Of a stretch of 64,000 nucleotides of DNA, positions 34,121 through 43,132 are shown one piece after another (within the stretch, counting starts at the first letter, position 1; each line of letters begins with the position of its first letter). Both the position numbers and the translations under genes were made by a program. A model generated the notes under the pieces. The model ran no database searches and had not been told where the DNA came from. It saw nothing but the letters and a program-made list of their open reading frames with translations. Source of the DNA: Fibrobacter succinogenes (GTDB lineage: Bacteria; Fibrobacterota; Fibrobacteria; Fibrobacterales; Fibrobacteraceae); contig CACYRP010000003.1 in assembly GCA_902776765.1 (NCBI GenBank), positions 62,001 to 126,000 on the forward strand. Direction: 5' to 3'.

Positions 34121-34646
34121 TCCTCTCGTATCATTTACAGAAATAAGTCCTAACAAAACTTCACCCAGAAATCATACTATAGATACCATTACCATTCATT
34201 GTACTGCCGGTCATCTCAATGTGCGGGCGCTCGGTACACACTTTGCTGACAAAAATCAACAGGCTTCTAGTAATTATGGTATAGATGATGAAGGACGTAT
34301 TGCTCTTTATGTTGATGAAGCTGATCGCAGTTGGTGTTCTAGTAATGCTGCGAATGACAATCGAGCTATCACCATCGAGGTTTCAAGTGACGGATTTCCA
34401 CCTTACGCTGTCACAGACTCTGCTTACGCAAGCCTCATTTATCTTGTTGCCGATATCTGCAAAAGAAATAGCATCAAGAAACTTCGTTGGTCGCATGACA
34501 AGGCGCTTCTCAATAAACTTGATGACAACTCTGAATTGAGGCAGAATATTACTCTTCACAAGTGGTTCGCGCAAAAGGCATGTCCAGGGCCATACTTAGA
34601 AGAACGGATGTTCGACATTGTTGCCAAAGTAAACGCGCTGCTTTAG
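34113..34646 (+). CDS. N-acetylmuramoyl-L-alanine amidase (Amidase_2, endolysin-like)
   Basis: The 177-residue protein is a bare amidase domain like T7 lysozyme, cutting the bond between muramic acid and the peptide stem of peptidoglycan. Zinc ligands appear as His29 in ITIHCTAGH and as a late His and Cys in LHKWFAQKACPGPYL; SSNYGIDDEG and RAITIEVSSD complete the fold, with the catalytic Tyr/Glu region. There is no signal peptide, so it needs lysis, a holin or a secretion system to reach the wall. Coupling by overlap to the PrsW gene and AGGAG ribosome-binding site place it firmly in the sigma operon. Isolated amidases occur in prophages, but no other phage gene is here. Confidence 0.88.
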   Translation: MNSPLVSFTEISPNKTSPRNHTIDTITIHCTAGHLNVRALGTHFADKNQQASSNYGIDDEGRIALYVDEADRSWCSSNAANDNRAITIEVSSDGFPPYAVTDSAYASLIYLVADICKRNSIKKLRWSHDKALLNKLDDNSELRQNITLHKWFAQKACPGPYLEERMFDIVAKVNALL

Positions 34647-34667
34647 AATCGTGAGTTTATATAAAAA

Positions 34668-35651
34668 TTATTTGATTCGCGGTTCATAAAACCGGACTGG
34701 ATGGTGGTGTTTTGTTATTCTATGATGCAAATTGAAATTGCAATGGTGAATGCCTGTAGTGTAGTTGAAACATTTTGTTTTCTCATTTTCATCATGAGCT
34801 TTTATCGTTGTCGTGATATCTAACGTATCGCCAAGACCATGCTGGTCTTTATAAACTAGTTTCCATGAAAATGTTGTGTCTTTAAATGGTTTAAATGTTG
34901 TATTGAATATCTGGTAGGTGTAAGTTTGTGCTCTTTCTGGGAGCTGTTCGAAGATATGACGGCGATATCCCCAATAGGCATCTGGCTTGTGTCTGGTGTA
35001 ACACAGCTTGTTTTTTGACGAGTCGTTTTTGACTATGTAAACCGAATCATTGTCTTTCCAGGTTAAAAAGTCTGGGAGTCCAATAGGTTCAAGGCTGAAA
35101 AATGATTTAAACCTTAGAAGTTCTGAACATGGTTTGTTTGGAATGGATGAGAAAAAGCTGATGACTTGCTTGGTATGCATTGTTGGTTTTATAGCTTGAG
35201 GAATGTAACTGGAAAGAGAATCTTTTCCGAAATTCAGGTTCACAAAAATTGTATCGCGGGTTTTGGTTGAGTATGCTATAGGATAACTTTTTTTCAGAGA
35301 TGTCATAATGTCTTTTGCTAATCTTTTTTTATCCGATGAACTTAACTCATTAAACCATCTATTTCCATCCATGTTTTTGTAGGAATAATGGGGGTAAATA
35401 TGTCTTCTTCTAGGGCTTGGTTGAGGTATTAAGCGGACACACGAGAAAAATGAACTGTGTACATTGCAGTCTTTTGCGTTCCAAATGGCGGTATCCCCGT
35501 CAGATTTTAGAATACGATACAACGTGTCGATTTTCGCACTGTTCTCGAACCTGTCGCTTTGGGGTGTGAAATTACTTTTATTGATGAGAAAAAATGCCGT
35601 AAAAGCTAAGCAAACGAATGCAATAGAGATAATGATATGCGCTTTTTTCAT
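34668..35651 (-). CDS. Membrane-anchored hypothetical protein, 327 residues
   Basis: The protein begins MKKAHIIISIAFVCLAFTAF, a signal peptide or anchor, followed by a mostly polar extracytoplasmic domain. It is basic and rich in Lys, His and Ser, with four cysteines (KDCNVH, SCVRLI, KPCSEL, KLCYTR) and a His-rich end (HHCNFNLHHRITKHHHP). The His-rich tail could bind metal. No family recognised. ATG 35651 is preferred to ATG 35663, but neither has a strong ribosome-binding site. It converges on the amidase gene with a 21-base gap and shares the island's AT-rich codon use. Confidence 0.6.
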   Translation of the reverse strand: MKKAHIIISIAFVCLAFTAFFLINKSNFTPQSDRFENSAKIDTLYRILKSDGDTAIWNAKDCNVHSSFFSCVRLIPQPSPRRRHIYPHYSYKNMDGNRWFNELSSSDKKRLAKDIMTSLKKSYPIAYSTKTRDTIFVNLNFGKDSLSSYIPQAIKPTMHTKQVISFFSSIPNKPCSELLRFKSFFSLEPIGLPDFLTWKDNDSVYIVKNDSSKNKLCYTRHKPDAYWGYRRHIFEQLPERAQTYTYQIFNTTFKPFKDTTFSWKLVYKDQHGLGDTLDITTTIKAHDENEKTKCFNYTTGIHHCNFNLHHRITKHHHPVRFYEPRIK

Positions 35652-35746
35652 ACAAGAATCCATCGCTTGATTTTCTTCCGCAAATTACTAAAAAGAAATT
35701 CAATAAAAAGCATTTGATGCGCATGAAAATTATTTATTACAACAAA

Positions 35747-35776
35747 ACGAGAGCCGAAATTTCTTTCGTCTCTCGT
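35747..35776 (-). terminator. Duplicated nifJ terminator, distal copy
   Basis: ACGAGAG and CTCTCGT enclose CCGAAATTTCTTTCGT, a further stem. The same structure ends nifJ at 36047-36075. With the nifJ-like tail at 35851-35905 it marks a second, decayed copy of the nifJ 3' end. Confidence 0.7.
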
Positions 35777-35850
35777 CTTTAAGTTTTTGCAGGGTTGGTT
35801 CGGTTTCGACGTTTCCTGTCTACTGCCTACTTCCTACTGTCTACTCAACC

Positions 35851-35905
35851 TTACACAGCCGTGTTCTGGCTCATAGCTTCGTAGTAAGTGAAGCGGGCAT
35901 CGGTA
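35851..35905 (-). pseudogene. Remnant of a second nifJ 3' end
   Basis: The minus strand encodes TDARFTYYEAMSQNTAV and a TAA, against VDARYAYYEAMSQNTAV at the end of intact nifJ (36177-39740). The identity stops abruptly upstream of this tail. The rest of the copy is missing. Together with the duplicated terminator this points to an old tandem duplication of nifJ, since mostly deleted. The 510-base gap 35652-36176 otherwise holds a simple-repeat cluster (35811-35850, CTACTTCCTACTGTCTACT type) and the inverted-repeat structure below. Confidence 0.7.
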
Positions 35906-36018
35906 TGAGACTCCGCATTCAACTATCGCATATAGGAACTTTTGATGGAGTTGAATGCTCCGCGCTGCGAAGGCTACTTAAGAGTAGCCTCCTCCGCTTG
36001 GCAGTGGATGCCCGCTTC
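35890..36018. other. Nested inverted repeats, cloverleaf-like
   Basis: An outer 12-bp perfect stem (GAAGCGGGCATC at 35890-35901, GATGCCCGCTTC at 36007-36018) encloses two hairpins: GCATTCAACT/AGTTGAATGC (35915-35924, 35949-35958) and AGGCTACT/AGTAGCCT (35971-35978, 35983-35990). The outer arms are the same nifJ-derived codons (DARF) in opposite orientation. It may be a folded RNA, a recombination scar or a mobile-element remnant. Confidence 0.6.
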
Positions 36019-36039
36019 TAAAATGCAAAACGCATCAAC

Positions 36040-36075
36040 AAAAAAACGAGAGCCAAGATTTCTCTTGACTCTCGT
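36040..36075 (-). terminator. Intrinsic terminator of nifJ
   Basis: On the minus strand ACGAGAGTCAAGAG pairs with CTTGGCTCTCGT, followed by seven T. It lies about 100 bases after the nifJ stop. Confidence 0.8.
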
Positions 36076-36176
36076 TCGATCTAATGCTTAGAATGGTGAT
36101 TCCGGCACGGAGGCCGGGATGACAGCGGCCTACGGGGCAAAGCCCCGCCTAACCACTGTTTACTAACCACCAACCA

Positions 36177-39100
36177 CTAAACAGCCGTGTTCTGGCTCAT
36201 AGCTTCGTAGTATGCGTAGCGGGCATCCACTTCCTTCTGGAGGTCGTCGGCGAGTGCCTTGGCGACTTCCGGATTGGTGCGGGTGAGGGCCTTGAAGCGG
36301 TTTTCGGTGTAGATGTATTCTGCAACCGGGATAGTCGGCTTCTTGCTGTCGAGGATAAGCGGAGCCTTTCCTTCTGCAGCGAGGGCCGGGTTGTAGCGGA
36401 GCAGAGTCCAGTAACCGGAATCGACAGCCATCTTCTGGTGTGCAAGCTGGTTGTTGAGGTCGAAACCGTGGTTGATGCACGGGCAGTAAGCAATGATCAA
36501 GGACGGACCATTGTGAGCTTCTGCTTCCTGGAGCACCTTGAGAGCCTGAGCGTCGTTTGCACCGAGGGCGATACGGCCCACGTAAACGTTCTTGTAGCTC
36601 ATGGCGATGAGGCCCAGGTCCTTCTTGCCTGCGCGCTTACCGGCGGCGGCGAAGAGGGCGACTGCGCCACGGTTCGTGGCCTTGGAAGCCTGTCCACCCG
36701 TGTTGGAGTACACTTCGGTATCGAGAACGAGGATGTTCACGTTTTCGCCGGTTGCCATGACGTGGTCAAGACCACCGTAACCGATGTCGTATGCCCAACC
36801 GTCACCGCCCATGATCCACACGGACTTCTTGACGAGGTAGTCGGCAAATTCATCGCGGAGACTTACAGCCTTGTCGTCGGTTGCGTCCTTAAGAGCTTCC
36901 TTGAGCTTAGCGACGTTAGCGCGCTGAGCCTGGATGCCGGCTTCGTCGTCCTGCTTCTGAGTCTTGAGAGCTTCAACGAGATCTGCCGGGAGCTTGTCTG
37001 CAACTTCGTCGAGGAGGCTTACAGCCTGGGTTGCATGCTTCGTGATTGCGAGGCGCATGCCGAGACCGAATTCAGCGTTGTCTTCGAACAAGCTATTTGC
37101 CCAAGCCGGACCGCGGCCTTCCTTGTTCTTGGCCCACGGTGTGGTCGGGAGGTTACCGCCGTAAATGGAAGAGCAACCCGTTGCGTTTGCGACGACCATG
37201 CGGTCACCGAAGAGCTGAGAAACGAGACGGACGTATGCCGTTTCGCCGCAGCCAGCGCAAGAGCCAGAGAATTCGAACAACGGTTCGAGGAGCATGGCCT
37301 GCTTGACGAGGTTCTTGTTAACCTTGGTGCGGTCAAATTCCGGGAGGTCAACGAAGAAGTCGAAGCACTTGCCTTCCTGTTCCTTGATCGGTTCCTGCGG
37401 AACCATGTTGATAGCCTTCTTGGTAGCGTCGGTCTTGTCCTTGCCAATGCAAGCCTGAGTACAAACGCCGCAACCCGTACAGTCGTAGCTGGACACAGAG
37501 ATTGCAAATACCGGCTTGTCGGAACCTTCGAGCTTGAAGCCCTTGGCCGGAGTGTACTTGAAGCCTTCCGGAGCGTTCTTCACGGCGGATTCATCGACAA
37601 CCTTCAGACGGATAGCTGCGTGCGGGCAGACCATAGCGCACTTGCCGCACTGTACGCAAGCGTCCGGATTCCAGGACGGGATGTTGAGGGCGAGGTCGCG
37701 CTTTTCGTACTTGGTGGTACCGGTCGGGAACACACCGTCGACAGGCATCTTGGAGACCGGGAGCTGTTCGCCGTTGCCCTTGATGATTTCGGCTGTGACT
37801 TCGTTCACGAACTTCGGAGCGTTGCCGTGGATCGGAGCGCGGAATTCCTTCGTGCTGGTGACAGCGGCCGGAACCTTGACTTCGAAGAGGTTGGCAAGAG
37901 AAGCATCGATAGCGTCCCAGTTCTTCTGGACGACTTCCATGCCCTTCTTGGCGTAGGTCTTTTCGGCGTACTTCTTGATGTACTTGATAGCGGTTTCTGC
38001 ATCGAGAACGTTACCGAGCTTGGAGAAGAAGCAGGTCTGCATCACAGTGTTGATGCGACGGCCCATGCCAGTCTTTGCTGCGACAGCGTAAGCGTCGATG
38101 ACGAACACCTTGAGGTGCTTCTTGATGATGGCTTCCTGAACCGGACGCGGGAAGGTATCCCAGACGGTGTCAGCGGAGTGCGGGGTGTTCACGAGGAACG
38201 TTGCGCCGTCCTTAGCATACTTGAGCATATCGACAGATTCGAGATGCGGAGTATGGTGGCAAGCGACGAAGTCTGCTTCGTTTTCGCCAATGAGGTACGG
38301 GGCGTCGATGATGCTCTTACCAAAGCGGAGGTGAGAGGTGGTCATGGAGCCGGACTTCTTGGAGTCATAGACGAAGTAACCCTGAGCGTAGTTGTCGGTT
38401 TCGTTACCGATAATCTTGATGGAGTTCTTGTTTGCTCCAACGGTACCGTCAGAGCCGAGACCAAAGAACATAGCCTGGAAGAAGTCGCTTTCGAGCTTGA
38501 AGTTCGGGTCGATCGTGAGGCTCGTGTGGCAAACGTCGTCGTTGATACCGACGGTGAAACGAGCCTTCGGTTCAGCCTTGGAAAGCTCGTCGAAGATTGC
38601 CTTGACCATAGCCGGCGTGAATTCCTTGGAGGAAAGACCGTAGCGGCCGCCGATCATCTTCGGCATAGCCATCTTGCCAGCCATGACAGCTTCGGAAACA
38701 GCAGTGAGGGCGTCCTGGAAGAGCGGTTCGCCAGCGGAACCCGGTTCCTTGCAGCGGTCGAGGACGGCAATCTTCTTGACGGTCTTCGGGAGGGCTGCAA
38801 CGACAGCTTCCATCGGGAACGGACGGTAGAGGCGGATGTTGACGAGGCCGACCTTTTCGCCCTTGGAGTTCAAATACTTGACGGTATCACCGATGGTGCA
38901 GGTAGAAGAGCCCATGGAGATGATAACGCGTTCTGCATCAGCAGCACCGACGTAATCGACAATGTGGTACTGACGGCCCGTGTAGCTTGCAACCTTGTCC
39001 ATGTACTTCTGGACAATTTCCGGAACCTTGGCGTAGAACGGGTTCACGGTTTCACGACCCTGGAAGTAAACGTCCGGGTTCTGGGCAGTACCGCGCATGG

Positions 39101-39740
39101 TCGGACGGTCCGGTGTCATAGCGCGTGCACGGCAAGCCTTGACGTACTTGTCGTCGATCACGTCGCGGATGACGTTTTCATCGAGAGCTTCGATCTTCAT
39201 CACTTCGTGAGAAGTGCGGAAGCCGTCAAAGAAGTGCATGAACGGGACGCGGCTTTTGAGCGTAGAAGCGTGGGCCACGAGAGCGAGGTCCTGGCATTCC
39301 TGAACGCAAGAGGAGGCGAGCATTGCAAAACCGGTCTGGCGGCAAGCCATAACGTCGGAGTGGTCACCGAAAATAGAAAGGCCCTGCATAGCAAGAGCGC
39401 GGGCGGTCACATGGAAGACTGCGGGTGTCAGTTCGCCAGCAATCTTGTACATGTTCGGGATCATCAAGAGAAGACCCTGGGAAGCCGTGAACGTAGTGGT
39501 CAGGGCACCAGTCTGCAAAGCGCCGTGGACGGTACCAGCGGCACCACCTTCGGACTGCATTTCAAATACGCGAGGAACTTGACCCCAAATATTCTTCTGG
39601 CCCTTGGCACTCCAGTTGTCGGAATGTTCGGCCATCGGGCTGGACGGGGTAATGGGGTAAATTGCAATAACTTCGCTCAACTTGTGGGCGACGTTAGCGG
39701 TTGCTTCGTTACCATCAACCGCAATCATCTTTTTTGCCAT
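36177..39740 (-). CDS. nifJ: Pyruvate:ferredoxin (flavodoxin) oxidoreductase
   Basis: The 1187-residue single-chain enzyme oxidises pyruvate and CoA to acetyl-CoA and CO2, reducing ferredoxin or flavodoxin; it is central to anaerobic sugar fermentation. Domains in order: pyrimidine-binding domain with YPITPSSPMAEHSD near the start, CoA-binding and gamma domains, a two-cluster ferredoxin domain with CVQCGKCAMVCPHAA and CTGCGVCTQACIGKD, a third cluster region with SCAGCGETAY, and the TPP-binding domain with GDGWAYDIGYGGLDHV and EVYSNTGGQASKAT. The length is typical. ATG 39740 has GGAG upstream. It is transcribed alone and ends at the hairpin at 36040-36075. Confidence 0.97.
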   Translation of the reverse strand: MAKKMIAVDGNEATANVAHKLSEVIAIYPITPSSPMAEHSDNWSAKGQKNIWGQVPRVFEMQSEGGAAGTVHGALQTGALTTTFTASQGLLLMIPNMYKIAGELTPAVFHVTARALAMQGLSIFGDHSDVMACRQTGFAMLASSCVQECQDLALVAHASTLKSRVPFMHFFDGFRTSHEVMKIEALDENVIRDVIDDKYVKACRARAMTPDRPTMRGTAQNPDVYFQGRETVNPFYAKVPEIVQKYMDKVASYTGRQYHIVDYVGAADAERVIISMGSSTCTIGDTVKYLNSKGEKVGLVNIRLYRPFPMEAVVAALPKTVKKIAVLDRCKEPGSAGEPLFQDALTAVSEAVMAGKMAMPKMIGGRYGLSSKEFTPAMVKAIFDELSKAEPKARFTVGINDDVCHTSLTIDPNFKLESDFFQAMFFGLGSDGTVGANKNSIKIIGNETDNYAQGYFVYDSKKSGSMTTSHLRFGKSIIDAPYLIGENEADFVACHHTPHLESVDMLKYAKDGATFLVNTPHSADTVWDTFPRPVQEAIIKKHLKVFVIDAYAVAAKTGMGRRINTVMQTCFFSKLGNVLDAETAIKYIKKYAEKTYAKKGMEVVQKNWDAIDASLANLFEVKVPAAVTSTKEFRAPIHGNAPKFVNEVTAEIIKGNGEQLPVSKMPVDGVFPTGTTKYEKRDLALNIPSWNPDACVQCGKCAMVCPHAAIRLKVVDESAVKNAPEGFKYTPAKGFKLEGSDKPVFAISVSSYDCTGCGVCTQACIGKDKTDATKKAINMVPQEPIKEQEGKCFDFFVDLPEFDRTKVNKNLVKQAMLLEPLFEFSGSCAGCGETAYVRLVSQLFGDRMVVANATGCSSIYGGNLPTTPWAKNKEGRGPAWANSLFEDNAEFGLGMRLAITKHATQAVSLLDEVADKLPADLVEALKTQKQDDEAGIQAQRANVAKLKEALKDATDDKAVSLRDEFADYLVKKSVWIMGGDGWAYDIGYGGLDHVMATGENVNILVLDTEVYSNTGGQASKATNRGAVALFAAAGKRAGKKDLGLIAMSYKNVYVGRIALGANDAQALKVLQEAEAHNGPSLIIAYCPCINHGFDLNNQLAHQKMAVDSGYWTLLRYNPALAAEGKAPLILDSKKPTIPVAEYIYTENRFKALTRTNPEVAKALADDLQKEVDARYAYYEAMSQNTAV

Positions 39741-39917
39741 GGACTATCTCCATTTTTTAGGTTTTTTCGAAAAAATCTGATCATATACACCTATGGCGTG
39801 TGGCACACGCATAAGGGCAAAAATCCACGCATAAAATTAAATAAGATTATTAGGAAAAACTTTAAGTTTTTTGAAAAAAGACGAGAATTTAAGGTTTCGT
39901 TATTTGTTTTTTTGAAG

Positions 39918-39951
39918 AATGCTAAAAGTACGTCATGCGGGCGGGGCCCCA
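39918..39951 (-). repeat. Dispersed 34-bp repeat, copy B
   Basis: This is the inverted copy of the element at 15-48, with one mismatch. It lies between the nifJ promoter region and the stop codon of the downstream-facing gene at 39957. Confidence 0.75.
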
Positions 39952-39956
39952 GGGCG

Positions 39957-40634
39957 TTACTTGCTCAGCAATTTCTGGTTGATTTCGATTTCAAGGCCGG
40001 CGTAGGCGGGTCCGAATTTTTGTCGGAGTGTGGTGGTGAGTCCGTCGGATTTGCCGAGGTACGGGTAATTTTTGCGGATGCGCAGTGACGGTTCGCGATC
40101 GCGAATGTTCTTGATAAGAATCTCTGCAATTTTGGCTTCGGATGGGCGGCTCGGGTCGTAAAGAATCCCCACGTCGGCATCGCGCTCGACTCCGTTCAAG
40201 ACTGGCGTAAAGCTGTGGATGCCCAAGTGAATGACTTTAAGTGGGGCCTCTTTGGCTGCTTTGCGCTGTTTTTCGGGAATTTTACCCGCGACAAAGCTTT
40301 CGATTTTCTCACGGTATTTTTCCCAGAGGCTAAGCATGCGTGCTTTGACTGTGCTTGGCAAGCTTGATGTATATTCCGAATAGAACGACTTGCTTGTCGA
40401 ACTGCGATTCATGTCTACGACAAGACGTGAGAACTTGCTTGCGCTGTGAAAGTCCGGCTTTAAACGCTTTACAAGGATCGAAAATATTTTGTACGCGCCG
40501 ATGTCGTAACCGCGGTGGGAGGCGAGGACATCGTCTGGAATTCCGTTGCTATCGCGGAATGCGCGCAATACGAAATCCGGCAGAGCGTTGCTCGCGTGTT
40601 CGCAGGTAATCATCAGTGCCGGAGTGTTCTTCAT
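39957..40634 (-). CDS. N-formylglutamate amidohydrolase-like protein
   Basis: The 225-residue protein matches the N-formylglutamate amidohydrolase fold (PF05013): CEHASNALP near the start, HRGYDIGA, LVVDMNRS, a metal-binding LGIHSFTP, GILYDP and the ending GLEIEINQKLL with the conserved Glu. Classical members act in histidine breakdown, but no hut gene is present. Here the gene overlaps a C39-like peptidase gene by four bases, a pairing seen in loci for peptide-like compounds made by ATP-grasp enzymes; no ATP-grasp gene is seen here. The substrate is unknown. Confidence 0.8.
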   Translation of the reverse strand: MKNTPALMITCEHASNALPDFVLRAFRDSNGIPDDVLASHRGYDIGAYKIFSILVKRLKPDFHSASKFSRLVVDMNRSSTSKSFYSEYTSSLPSTVKARMLSLWEKYREKIESFVAGKIPEKQRKAAKEAPLKVIHLGIHSFTPVLNGVERDADVGILYDPSRPSEAKIAEILIKNIRDREPSLRIRKNYPYLGKSDGLTTTLRQKFGPAYAGLEIEINQKLLSK

Positions 40635-41326
40635 TTTTTCTCCACAACAAGAATGTTTCCATCGTACGTCATGACACCCAGCAAAATGCTGTGGATCAGA
40701 CGGAATTTGTCTACTTTGTAATAAGGACCGTTAGCCATCGGGTTTGTACAATCCGGGTCAGCCACCATGAACTGTTTTTTTTCGTCAAGTCCGTAAAGCA
40801 CCACAAAGTGGCCCATGGGCTCGCCGTGGATATCGTCAAAAACCGATTGGTCCTTATCGTTTGTGTATTCGCGGGGGGAGCGGTATAGGTAGGTGGCGCT
40901 GAGTCCGCAAAGAACGGGAATGCCGCGCTTGAAGTATCCTTCGAACATGCTTGCACGAAGGTCTGCCGTAGCGACGGTTCCGCCCAAATCAATGAATCTA
41001 ATGTAGGCGTCAATAGCTTTTTTGAGCTTTGGAGCGTGTTTTGCCTTGTGCAAAGCGATAAGTTTTTCGCGAAGCTCGGGCATTTTGAGCTTGCTCCAAG
41101 TCGGGTCAAAAATCTTTAGGTTGTATGAATAAATTGTAGCCTTGAATCCGCGTTTGAGGGCGTCAATGCCAAGGAAGACGCCTAGCGTACCACCCTCTTC
41201 CAAAAATTCAATTTCGGAAATGAGCTTTTTAAGGGGGATGTTATAGCCAAGATAAGAGTAAACTGCGTGTAGGCTAGTCGGTCCGCACGTAACATCGTCT
41301 GGCTGAGGGAGTATTTTCAAGTCCAT
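40631..41326 (-). CDS. C39-like cysteine peptidase family protein
   Basis: The 231-residue protein has a papain-like layout: Cys14 in PDDVTCGPTSLHAVYSYLG, a late His in GEPMGHFVVLYGLDE and the following Asp in FMVADPD. C39-type domains typically remove leader peptides after a double Gly; here the domain stands alone without transporter and without signal peptide. Its stop overlaps the start of the amidohydrolase-like gene, so both are translated together. A TATATTTG promoter box lies 55 bases upstream of ATG 41326. Substrate unknown; it might equally be a non-proteolytic C39-fold enzyme. Confidence 0.75.
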   Translation of the reverse strand: MDLKILPQPDDVTCGPTSLHAVYSYLGYNIPLKKLISEIEFLEEGGTLGVFLGIDALKRGFKATIYSYNLKIFDPTWSKLKMPELREKLIALHKAKHAPKLKKAIDAYIRFIDLGGTVATADLRASMFEGYFKRGIPVLCGLSATYLYRSPREYTNDKDQSVFDDIHGEPMGHFVVLYGLDEKKQFMVADPDCTNPMANGPYYKVDKFRLIHSILLGVMTYDGNILVVEKK

Positions 41327-41380
41327 CGAGTGCCTCGTATTAACCGTGGCGGTTTGTTCATCAAATCGTCATTCCGCGCA

Positions 41381-41388
41381 CAAATATA
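41381..41388 (-). promoter_or_regulatory. TAnnTTTG box of the C39-like/amidohydrolase pair
   Basis: The minus strand reads TTTTCTATATTTGTGCG, a full match to TTTCTAnnTTTG, 54 bases before ATG 41326. This transcript would have a leader of about 48 bases. Confidence 0.5.
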
Positions 41389-41723
41389 GAAAATAGTTAT
41401 TGGTTATGAGTTGCTGTTTAGCAGAAAATAAGGTTTAGTTGTTGTCGCAAGAATGAAAAAAATCTATTAAAAAACTTATTTTAAATGTATGAAAGAAAAA
41501 TGGGGATTTTTTTTCAAGAAAACTTGGATAACGGTTTGGATAACGTTATAGAACAATATGGAATAATTCAAATTTTTTGAAAAATACGCTTTTTGTGGGG
41601 AACTTTAGAGTGTTGTTTAGTGAAACTTCGTGATTTTTGTGTTATCTGTGAGGTGTATCCATAAAAAATTTTAAAAATTATATTATATTAGCTACATCAC
41701 CATCAAAAACATTAGGAGCTCCT

Positions 41724-41891
41724 ATGGCTATCGACCACAATCTCTTAACGGGACAGTTCCGTCCTCTTGGCGAAAACAAAATTGAGCATACCCTTTCTGC
41801 AAGCCAGAGGGTTTTGCCAACGCATACGGGTAAAAAGGCAATGCGCCATTTGACCCCGCGAAATCGACAACCGAAACTCGAAAATTCGTAA
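41724..41891 (+). CDS. Possible small protein, 55 residues
   Basis: An ATG at 41724 preceded by AGGAGCTCCT opens a 55-codon frame starting MAIDHNLLTGQFRPLGENK. The opening looks genuine, with a good ribosome-binding site, but the second half (RHLTPRNRQPKLENS) leads into a REP-like element and reads like noise. It could be a short gene cut off by repeat insertion. The rest of the 640-base gap 41327-41968 is AT-rich, with the two promoter boxes listed and no other gene that I can support. Confidence 0.3.
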   Translation: MAIDHNLLTGQFRPLGENKIEHTLSASQRVLPTHTGKKAMRHLTPRNRQPKLENS

Positions 41892-41898
41892 CGGTGTC

Positions 41899-41934
41899 GT
41901 CATCCTGGAGCCCGCAAGGGCGACGGGATCCATA
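41899..41934. repeat. REP-like element GTCATCCTGGAG..GGATCCAT
   Basis: CGTCATCCTGGAG, GCCCGCAAGGGCGACGG and GATCCAT follow one another. It has the same frame as the elements at 7487 and 44343 and stands 20 bases before the tgt promoter box. Confidence 0.55.
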
Positions 41935-41941
41935 AAAATAA

Positions 41942-43111
<1,170 letters not shown>

Positions 43112-43117
43112 AATTTC

Positions 43118-43125
43118 TACATTTA
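43118..43125 (+). promoter_or_regulatory. TAnnTTTG-type box for ahbC
   Basis: TTTCTACATTTA (last base A in place of G) lies seven bases before ATG 43133. No ribosome-binding site is present. Confidence 0.5.
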
Positions 43126-43132
43126 GCGCATC

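Noticed and set aside
34113..34646. Amidase as evidence of a prophage
   Set aside because: No integrase, terminase, capsid, portal or tail gene is near; the amidase is locked into the sigma/PrsW operon by overlap.
36438..40088. Very long open frame (1216 codons) antisense to nifJ
   Set aside because: It mirrors the codon bias of nifJ, has no ribosome-binding site or recognisable protein features, and runs across the nifJ promoter. Similar antisense frames over the porin-like gene (4786-6249), the AICAR transformylase (19511-20596) and glgC (21691-22935) were rejected for the same reason.
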